DNA of 64,000 bases from Calliphora vicina (Eukaryota; Arthropoda; Insecta; Diptera; Calliphoridae). The stretch is taken from contig NC_088780.1 in assembly GCF_958450345.1 (NCBI RefSeq), forward strand, positions 104,296,226-104,360,225. The letters run 5' to 3'. Shown piece by piece: positions 55,843 through 64,000 of the stretch. Both the position numbers and the translations under genes were made by a program. Under the pieces are notes generated by a model, which searched no databases, was not told the DNA's origin, and saw nothing but the letters and a program-made list of their open reading frames with translations. The number at the start of each line of letters is the position of its first letter. Positions within the stretch are counted from its first letter, which is position 1.

Positions 55843-57123
55843 GAATCTTATATACCCTTCACCAAATTATACTTAAAAATATTTTTTTGAAATATTATTA
55901 TTTAAACAAAAATAAATTTTTTTTTATTGTTAAGTTTAAAAAAAAAAAATTCCAAATTGTTTTTTAATTTTTTTTAAAATTTGTTTTCCAATTTTTATTT
56001 TTAATTTAAAAAAAAAAATTTTTTGGAAAAAGAATTTATTACAAAAAAAAATCGGGTTAAATAATATTTTTCCCATCGTTGCAATGGACTTTGAAATATC
56101 TATCATTAGATATCCATATTGTCTATATTAATGACCAGATATAGATCAAAAACAAGTAAGAGAGCTATATTCGGCTGTGCCGAATCTTATATACCCTTCA
56201 CCAAATTATACTTAAAAATATTTTTTTTTTAAATATTTTTATTTAAACAAAATCCCAAATTTTTTTTTAATGTTTTAAAATTTTTTTTTAATTTTTTTTA
56301 TAAAAATTTTTTTCAAATTTTTTTTTTTTAAATTTCTTTAATTAATTTATTTGGAAAAAGAATTTATGACAAAAAAAAAATTTTGGATGAAAAAAAATTC
56401 GGGTTAAAAAATATTTGTTTCCGATTTTGACCCACTGTATGTCCAACTTACTATGGTCTTATATATGTCGTTGCAAAGGTCTTTGAAATATCTATCATTA
56501 GATATCCATATTATCTATATTAATGACTTAGTAATCCAGATATAGGTCAAAAATCGAGGTTGTCCTAGTTTTTTCCTTATATCTCAGCCATTTGCAGACC
56601 GATTTTCTCGATTTTTCGGAGATATTGATGTATGAATCGTGTATGTAAGTTATTTGGGGGCTTCGTAAAGTTGATTACAACACGCAGACGGACATGGCTA
56701 TATCGGTTCCGCTATCTATAACGATCCAGAATATATATACTTTATGTGGTCGCAAATGAAAAATGTGTAAATTACAAACGAAATGACAAACTTATATATA
56801 CCCTTGCCACTCATGGTGAAGGGTATAATAAGGCAAAAATCGAGGTTGTCCTGGTTTTTTCTTGGCCATTTGTGGGCCGATTTTGTCGATTTTAAATAGC
56901 AACCGAGCCGGAAGAATTCCCGATATATTGATATATGAATCATTTATGTAAGTTATTTGGGGGCTACGGAAAGTTGATTTCAACATACAGACTGACAGAC
57001 GGACATGGCTATATCGACTTTGCTATTTATAACGATCCAGAATATATATACAAATGAAAAATGCAGAAATTGCAAACGGAATGACAAACTTATATATACG
57101 CTTGCTATTCATGGCGAAGGGTA
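55843..57123 (+). mobile_element. Helitron-like family-B element split by a second family-B insertion
   Basis: The 5' half (55843-56150) runs from CGAATCTTATATACCCTTCACC to CAGATATAGATCAAA. The 3' half (56828-57123) resumes at AAGGCAAAAATCGAGGTTGTCC and ends GCTATTCATGGCGAAGGGTATA. Between them lies a complete copy at 56151-56827. The head hairpin of the outer copy is mostly lost. Confidence 0.85.
56151..56827 (+). mobile_element. Helitron-like element, family B, complete, nested in its own family
   Basis: Starts AACAAGTAAGAGAGCTATATT with the perfect hairpin ATTCGGCTGTGCCGAAT, ends CCCTTGCCACTCATGGTGAAGGGTATA. The pre-insertion site can be read from other copies (GATCAAAAATAGGCCAAAAA at 54022), giving the element's borders to within a few bases and showing no long target duplication. 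Confidence 0.9.
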
Positions 57124-57251
57124 TAATAAATTTCTATAATGGTTTTGATAATTTGGTTAAAGTCCTTTCATTGCGTAGCCTCTATAAAATGGAAAATATA
57201 TTAAAGTTCTTCTGTCGACTGGTAACATTTTTAAATTATGTGATTTTTTGA

Positions 57252-57640
57252 CCATCCAGACATACAAAATCGTATTTCCAGTTCTCTCAGCTTCAGTTCG
57301 TATTATACCCAATTTTTTTTTTATTAATTCTTCATTTACATAACCGAGTCTTTATTATACCCAATTTTTTATTTTAGTTTTTTATTAATTCTTTATTACA
57401 TAACCTTATATGGTTAATAAAAGCTACTAACTATATATAAAAACTTTTGATAAATCCTGCTACTTTTTGAAATTGCTGCTTGAGTAGCTCCTAATGATTT
57501 TGCAAGCTCTTGTTGAGTTTTTCAACAATCTTCATGGAGTATTGCCTTAAATTCTTGATCTTAAAACATTTTTTGCTGGCCTGGGCGATCTTTGTTTTCC
57601 GTGTCAAAATCACCACTTCTGAACTGCACAAACCATCTAC
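57252..57640 (-). pseudogene. Mariner N-terminal fragment with internal insertion
   Basis: 57466-57640 matches, in the same orientation, the 22270-22460 part of the other mariner (TTTTGCAAGCTCTTGTTGAG, CTGGCCTGGGCGATCTTTG); 57252-57304 matches the 22195-22250 part. A ~160-bp AT-rich insert lies between, containing a repeated TTATTATACCCAATTTTTT. Frames are broken. Confidence 0.7.
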
Positions 57641-58010
57641 AGAAGAAAGGCCAAATTGTCCTCTTTAACCCCATATATACTTATTGACCTGTCAGTAGAA
57701 CACTTTTTTCATTTGAATGAAATTACTTACTTACTGTTCATATGACTGGCACAAAGTACATGTCGCAATTTTGAAGATATTCCCATAAAATTTGGTACAT
57801 ACATTTTTCCGACTCAAGATCGAAGCGTATTGAAACTGTCTGACATCGGTCCATTATTTCAGCTAGCACCCATACAAATGTTGTACCGAAATAGGTCTTT
57901 ATCGGTCCTAAATGGTTAATTTATAAAGTTATCTACACAAAATTTCTCTCCAAAAAATTTGTATATATACAGAAATCAAGTGAACTAATTTTATGACGAT
58001 CGGTCCATTG
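57641..58010 (-). mobile_element. Helitron-like family-A variant, alternative tail, reverse
   Basis: The inverse matches 34320-34660: CACTTTTTTCATTTGAATGA, GTTCATATGACTGGC, then CCATTATTTCAGCTAGCACCC and TAAATGGTTAATTTATA. It contains part of the last 153-bp modules and stops at GACGATCGGTCCATTG. Confidence 0.75.
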
Positions 58011-58104
58011 AAATGACATCAGCGCATTGAAATATATACTCAGAAATTTGACCTTTAACCTTTTGGAAATAAACAAATTTATTTATATATTTGCCTTTAA
58101 AATG

Positions 58105-58351
58105 CACAGAGAAAACAGATTCGTGATAGCAACCGAATTTGTTGCCAATCGAATGATTCTGTCTTAGTGACCGAATTTTACAGTTGTGGCTACAATATAT
58201 TGGAAGGGTTAACTAAAGTTTGGTTGCCTCAACTGAAATTCTTCTTTATCAACTGACTTTGTGTTGTTAGAACTGATAAATTCTATGTGTGCAACCGAAT
58301 CATTCGATTGGCAACAAATTCGGTTGCTATCACGAATCTGTTTTCTCTGTG
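58105..58351. mobile_element. MITE of the CGAATTTGTTGCC family
   Basis: Left CACAGAGAAAACAGATTCGT, right ACGAATCTGTTTTCTCTGTG; ~50-bp inverted repeats with CAACCGAATTTGTTGCCAAT. Interior diverged. It ends 10 bp before the next Helitron-like head. Confidence 0.9.
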
Positions 58352-58361
58352 TGGAATCAAA

Positions 58362-59225
58362 AACAAGTTAGAACGGTATATTCGGCTTTGCCGAATCTTA
58401 AATTTCCCTTCACCTACTACATACATATTGTTTAGGTTAATATATATGGGAGCTATAACCAATTATAGGCCGATCATCATAGAATTAGGTATAGCGATTT
58501 TGGTATATATGGGGATTATTTATGACGAATTTCAACTTAATAGCGATATTTATAAGATATTTATGCTAATTTAAGTGATTTTCGGAAGTGAACTTTATAT
58601 GGGGGCTACGGTCAAATATGGGCCGATCCACAAAAAATTTAGTGTTGTGATTTCTTTTAGCACGAAACTTATTTTTGCTGAATTTTGTCTGGATACTGCA
58701 GTTCTGAAGGCATTTATAGACCATATAACCATATTTCGGGAAGAAATTTGTATGGGGGCTAGGAGAAATCATGAACCGATTCTCATAATTTTCACCAGAG
58801 TTAGTCCATTTATTATAAAAATGACGTGTGTAAAGTTTTATGGTATTATCTGCAATATATTTACACAAATAACCAAAAGTATGTAAAAATTGTCAATTTT
58901 TTTTAGGTTGTCTCACATTTTGGTTCATAGGTCTGGTTCTACTGAACCGATTTGGCTGATTTTCAATGCCAAACTACTTAGTACAACAATAAAAATATTT
59001 TTTGCAAGTCTACCAATTTTGTTTGCGTATTTTGGACGTGAGCGTGTTTTACACAGACACGCAGACGGACAGACGGACGGACATGGCTCAATCGACTTAG
59101 AATTACATAAGGATCAAGAAAATATTTACTTTGTTGGGTCTCAGATGAATATTTCTCAATGTTACACACAGAATGACAAACTTATATATACCCTCATTCA
59201 CCACTTGTGGTGGTGGAGGGTATAA
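58362..59225 (+). mobile_element. Helitron-like element, family C, apparently complete
   Basis: Head AACAAGTTAGAACGGTATATT with hairpin ATTCGGCTTTGCCGAAT (as in family B). The body has ATGGG(A/G)GCTA modules at 58446, 58599 and 58752, exactly 153 bp apart (as in family A). (GGAC) tract at 59062-59082, tail CCCTCATTCACCACTTGTGG-TGGTGGAGGGTATA. It joins features of A and B. The ORFs at 58287-58574 and 58575-58886 are its non-coding modules. Confidence 0.85.
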
Positions 59226-61140
59226 TTATATTGGACTTTGAGTAGCTTCAATGTTATGGGTATGTATATAATTTTAGACAATTTTAACAAATTTTTCAAT
59301 TTTCAAATCGCGATATTTTTGAAATGGAAAGGTTCTCCGATGAAAAAGTCATAGATTTGAGGAACCCTTTGGAACCGTAAAATGTGTGGTAAAATCCATT
59401 AAAATCGAAGATGTCAAATCCGAAAATAGAAGTTTTCTGCCCGTTTTGATATGGTTCTCCCAATAATAAATATATTAACAAATCAAAATAATACATAATA
59501 GAAATTTAAAACGATATAATATGACAAAAAATTCACTGAGGGGGCGCTTTAGTTATGGCCGATACTGTATTTATTTCCATTTTTTCTGTTCCCCCGCTAT
59601 GCCCCGTCAGGAATGAAAAAAAACTTTACCTTGGCTTAAATAAATAATAAATTAAGTAAATTCCAGATTAAAATGTGAAAATAAAAGAACTTTTACTAGT
59701 ACAAAAGGAAAAGCATTTAAATAATTATATATCATCGAAAAACTATTACAAGTACAAATAAATCTAAAATAACTTCATTGAAAAAATCCTCGAAACATAA
59801 ACAATTCCAAATCATTAAATACCAACATGATGATATTTCTTTTCTACAACACCGTTTGAAAATAAATCTAAAGTAAAGAAATTCCAAGTTAACATATACA
59901 AAATATAAAAACAAAGAAAAGGAATAAAAATTGGGAAAAATATTATGGGAAACAGGAAAACAAGGATAACATGTGCTTTTTGAGAGAGAGAGAGAAACCA
60001 GACCTGACAGAAAAAAGATTGAATGAATCAAAAGAAAATAATTTCTCTTTTTTTCAACTACAAACAATTTAAAGGAAAAGCACACAATCAAAAAGAGAGA
60101 AAAATCAAGCTATTCGTAAATAGACAAAGAGAGGGAATACAGAAAAGGCAAATAAAAACAACAACAAAATAAAGTATTAAACAGGATAACGAACGAAAAT
60201 AAACAACAAACATAACAACAACTAGGATTTAAGAAAAATCAAGAAAGAGAGTACCTTTCGGAATGAATTTAAAATAGTGACAATGTTTTTCTTCAAGAGA
60301 GTGCTAGTGATAATAATATTATTGTTGTTGTGTAGTTAGTTGAGCTGATAATAAATCTAATGAGAATTGTAAGTGCCAAAAGACTGAAAACTGTAAATAT
60401 AACGCTACTGATGCTGCCGCGTTCGATTGACGCTGCTGCTGCAGATACTGTTTGGAATACAGCCAAACACGAAAAGTGTAAAAAAGGAAGAAGTTGGTTG
60501 GGTGTAGAAACAAAAAAAGAAAATTCAAATACATACACATGTATAGAAATAAACAACAAATTTATGTTTTGTTTGTATAGTGTTTTCTTTTTTCTTCTTA
60601 TTTTTCTTACACTTTCTTCCCCTTCTTTTTTCGTTGTATTTTTTTTAAGCGAGAAAAAAAAACATTAGCCCACAGAAGCTTTAAGATGAAAATCGGCCAT
60701 TATCTTTCTGTTTCGTTTTATTTTTTTGCAAAACAATTTTCTAAAACAGCTGAATTTATTACAGTTTTTATGGACATACAACAAAAAGTGTGAAGCATAA
60801 AAAAAGTGTATTAAAAGGTCCTTTTTGAAGTTACACAAAAATAAATAAATATAATACAAATGTAAAATAAAAGAAATAGAATAAAATTCTACAAAAGGAA
60901 TTGAATAACAAAAACATAAATTTATACAAAACAACAACAGAAATTCTTGTTCAGAAACAAGAAAAACAAAAAAGAAGAGAGTAGAACAACACACGCCCTT
61001 TTTGTTTAAGATTATTTCAAATAATATTGTGATTATTTTGTTTAAGTGAGAGGTGATTTATTTCGAAAATTAAACATTAATCATAAATCAGTTTTTTAAT
61101 TATTTTCAAATATTTAAAAATAATGAAATTTCAATAACAA
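59226..61140. other. Large A/T-rich, single-copy-looking island
   Basis: GAGAGAGAGAGAAACCAGAC at 59984, CAACAACAAAATAAAG at 60160 and AACAACTAGG at 60215 resemble fly leader or intron sequence. ORFs 60360-60668, 60293-60559 and 59732-60091 overlap on both strands and look compositional; 60360-60440 has a GCTGCTGCTGCAG run. No domain or splice pair is convincing. Confidence 0.35.
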
Positions 61141-62534
61141 AGAGTGGGCGAGGTTACAAAACCCCAAAGTGGAGCACCTCTAGTCTTATATTTCCACTGG
61201 TTAAAATAATGGCTTAAAAATAACTAACTCCAAGCTGGACTTGATATGTCAAAATCATTAATCCTTCAAAAACCTAAAAAAAAAGTTGTCGAATAAATTG
61301 AAAACAGCCATCAGAAACTAATTTGCAAATTATGTTTAGAAACCAGGTGCAAAAAGTTGAAGAGTGCCTCAGGGAATTGTTGTCGGTTTAGGCGTAAAAA
61401 CAATAATTATGATACGATTTTATTGAAAAACTAATAAAAAATATTTCGAATAGATCGGGCTACTAAAAGTTGGTAAAACTTTGATTAAAAAAAATTACAG
61501 TCAACATTTCACGTGCTATTACATTAACTTTAAATGAATATTTTCAGTATTGAAAAAAAATCTTGTCATCCAATTTCATATCATTGAATTATGTTGTAAT
61601 ATATAATAGCTTGCTCGAGATTAGCGACGAAAACTAAAAGTCAGCCGATTTTCAAATACATCAATTGTTTGCACACGAATTGATAGGTCATCTGGCGTAT
61701 GTTTTAACTCCTAATAGCTTCTGTTTATTCCCAAACATTAAGTGATTACGCGATGAACATTCGATTTCAATTCAGCTCATGTTGACAGAAATTTTAATAG
61801 AATATTTTTAGGCTCATTGATATCACCTTTGCACAGTGGTTTAAAAACCTTTTTTTTAATAATTCGGTATCTCGGGAACTATTGGAGATATTGTTACGAA
61901 ATTTCACAAGTTTGTAGGTTAGATGTTTTCGAGTTGACTTATAGTCAACTTATAGTCAAGATAATGGGGGTCAGTATATGGCCCCTCAAAGTTAGTCACC
62001 TCCGGTCTCAAATAAAAAATATAAATACTGCTTTATTTTTTAATTTTGCTCGATCTTTTTTTTTTGTTTTTTTAGATATGGCTACAGAGGATCGATTTTT
62101 TTAAATATCAACTATATTGGCGATAGAATTCTAAATAAAATAAAACAAACTTGCCGTATTTTTTACGTTTCTTCCCAAATCTTTCTTTTGTATAAAAAAA
62201 TTTTCTTCGGGAATATATATCAATACAAATTGATTGATCCGGAAAGAAAACTTAATGCAAAAGACTGTATAGTAAAATTTGGCTCAGTTAAACGGACATA
62301 ACACCCAAAGACATATAGGGTTATATTTGTACAACCCTATATGTTTTGTAAATACTTACAAAGTTTTTTTATTATCACTAGGTAAATAACGCGACAGTAT
62401 AATTTCGTTTTAAGAATTTCAGTATTAGAAAATAAAAAATTTCAAAAATTATAATGCTACTGTTTTAAGGCCATTTGGATCTACATCAGTTCCAAATTTG
62501 GTTGTGATATCTTAACGTTGAAATTTAAAAAAAA
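61141..62534. other. Unassigned sequence
   Basis: 61840-62110 has a 95-codon ORF (61817-62104, +) without recognised domain; 'CTCGGGAACTATTGGAGATA' and similar strings resemble decayed interspersed repeats. CCTATATG occurs as an inverted pair at 62318-62345 (CATATAGGGTTATATTTGTA / TACAACCCTATATG). Nothing else recognised. Confidence 0.3.
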
Positions 62535-63077
62535 AAAATTAAAAAAAAGAATTTATGACAAAAAAAATTATTTTGATGAAAATAAAAATTCGGGTTAAAA
62601 AATAGGGAACAAAATATTTTTCCCCATTTTTACCCATTATTGGTCCAACTTATAGGGCCTTATATACATCGTTGCAATGGACTATGAAATATCTATCATT
62701 AGATATCTATATTGTCTATATTAATGACTTAGTTATCCAGGTATATGTAGATCAAAAGTCGAGGTTTTCCCGGTTTTTTCCTAATATCTCAGCCATTTAT
62801 TGTCCGATTTTGTCGATTTTAAATAACAACCAAGCCGGAAGAATTCCCGATATATTGATGTATGAATCATGTATGTAAGTTATTTGGGGGCTTTGGAAAG
62901 TTAGGAAAGGCAGCCAGCCAGCCAGACGGATGGACGGACATCGTTTAATCGACTCATAAAGTGATTTTGAGCCTATCGCTATACTTCAAGATGGATGTTA
63001 GACTAATATTTTTGGGCGTTACAAACATCTGCACAAACGCATAATACCCTCCCCACTATGGTGGTGTAGGGTATAAA
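62535..63077 (+). mobile_element. Chimeric Helitron-like element: family-B body, family-A 3' end
   Basis: 62535-62898 is the family-B body (ATCATTAGATATCTATATTG, AATTCCCGATATATTGATG, GGGGGCTTTGGAAAGTT). From 62905 it is the family-A end: GCCAGCCAGCCAGACGGATG, CATCGTTTAATCGACTCAT, CACAAACGCATAATACCC and the terminal hairpin with GTAGGGTATA. The switch is at the short (GGCA)/(GCCA) tract. Confidence 0.85.
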
Positions 63078-63839
63078 GACAATAAAAATTCTCCAATTAC
63101 TGCTCAGAACTAGTTCCAAGCAAGATATATTTAACCAGGTGGCAGCGTAACGCCAGCTGACTATTTTTTGCTCTACTCATATTTTGCCTTGTGAAATGTC
63201 AAAAACTTGTTTACAAAAATTTTTAAATTTGTTATAAGATTAAAAAGATTATTTTTTATTTAAAAAAGTGTGTATTTGTCACCGCTTTATGTGCATAAAA
63301 TATTTAAAAGTGTTAAAAAAAAACTATTTCATTTATAAAAGTGCGTTTTTGTAAATTTTTTTTGACAGTTTGCACGGTTTTACACAAACAAAAATTACTA
63401 TTGTTCTTGTATTGTTGTAGTTATGCTGCCACATTGTTAATACATTCCGGTTCCAAGAGTCACAAGTTCAAAAAAAATCAGCTTCTCTAGAATTAATTCC
63501 GTAGGTGACAATTTCGATCAAAAGTCATTGATAAAATAACTGGTTCCATAACCGTTCTAAAGCAAAAACTTGCAATACCAAGTAATGAGTTAAACTCGTC
63601 TTCTGATTATTCTTTTAACAAGATAATTTTAAATAAGTCTGTACTACTAAAAAAGGAATAGTCGGGTTAGATACTATATTAAAATATTTAAAACTAGTTG
63701 GCCGCTCCCGGTAGCATTTACTAATGTTAGTTCTTCAAGTTTCTCCAACCCACATACACCTGCCTGTTCTTATTTATTTGCAAATAAAATATCTAAATTT
63801 GTACTGCATACTTTAGGGAGCTTTTTTATTACAGTTGAC
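63078..63839. other. Unassigned AT-rich sequence
   Basis: No recognised repeat, ORF or splice signal pair. Confidence 0.35.
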
Positions 63840-64000
63840 TGGACTCACAAAAAAAAGAATTTCCGAGTTTTAATTTTTAAATTTTTTTTCTTTACAAACC
63901 ATCTCCTGAAAATTTCGAATCGAATAAAAAATAAAATAAGCCAAATCGCTCCAGCCGTTCTCACGTGATGATATTGCATACATGAACCATTTAATTTTTA
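63840..64000 (+). repeat. Possible repeat tail cut by the window edge
   Basis: TCTCCTGAAAATTTCGAATC and AAATCGCTCCAGCCGTTCTC are arranged as in the tails at 43090-43180 and 43300-43360 (CCTGAAAATTTCATC, AAATCGGTCCAGCCGTTTTT), followed by CATACATGAACC. Probably a related retroposon-type tail. Confidence 0.4.

Noticed and set aside
58287..58886. Two consecutive ~100-codon ORFs
   Set aside because: They cross the MITE/Helitron-like boundary and the same 153-bp modules; no coding signal beyond the period.
1..64000. tRNA, rRNA, snRNA genes or bacterial-type operons
   Set aside because: No cloverleaf-type box A/B pairs, rRNA cores or Shine-Dalgarno-linked gene strings were seen on either strand by reading; a covariance-model scan was not possible here.

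Overview
The window looks like a transposon-saturated, AT-rich stretch of a dipteran nuclear genome, most likely a calyptrate fly (house-fly or blow-fly type). That placement is an inference. It rests on many short Helitron-like elements with a (GGAC)n tract of the mini-me/DINE-1 kind, on CAA/TTG-rich single-copy islands typical of fly introns and leaders, and on degraded mariner, Tc1, hAT, piggyBac-like, Transib-like and non-LTR copies. No complete host protein-coding gene, rRNA or tRNA is visible. The window is probably intronic or intergenic. Two weak host-exon candidates are listed: a poly-glutamine start exon on the minus strand (2646-2733) and a leader-like exon with an 87-residue small ORF and a splice donor on the plus strand (32070-32400).

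Layout. 1-2.6 kb: a non-LTR-type tail, then a Transib-like copy. 2.6-7.4 kb: the candidate exon, then two 8-bp satellite arrays (about 103 and 57 units) that differ by one base; the second sits where the 3' end of a Helitron-like element should be. 7.4-10 kb: Helitron-like elements, one carrying a nested terminal-inverted-repeat element. 10.5-20 kb: a family with CCCAGCAG termini, two copies of which are near-identical over about 500 bp and carry different insertions at the same internal site; a decayed hAT transposase with 8-bp duplication. 20-24 kb: tandem Helitron-like copies and a reverse-strand mariner relic. 25-32 kb: a three-armed foldback with TA outside and TTAA inside, a 27-kb tandem repeat, a long-inverted-repeat element and another CCCAGCA element with a nested 8-bp-TSD element. 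32.7-36.2 kb: a mosaic bounded by inverted TTAGGG-GC termini. 38.0-39.3 kb: an intact non-autonomous Transib-like element with CACAGTG ends and 5-bp TSD. 39-51.8 kb: relics of an RNase-H LINE, Tc1, Helitron helicase, jockey-like LINE, RTE-clade LINE and a DD41D mariner, several nested. 52-59.2 kb: more mosaics, a Helitron-like element inserted into its own family, and a third Helitron-like family. 59-64 kb: an A/T-rich island, a chimeric Helitron-like element and a final repeat tail.

No genes act together in a pathway here; the organising theme is nested transposition. The most informative observations are (1) a Transib-like family whose separate termini keep a CACAGTG heptamer followed about 23 bp later by an AATAAATCT block, the arrangement also seen in V(D)J recombination signals, (2) a strict 153-bp internal period shared by two divergent Helitron-like families, which creates false repeat-protein ORFs, and (3) satellite arrays seeded at a Helitron-like 3' end.
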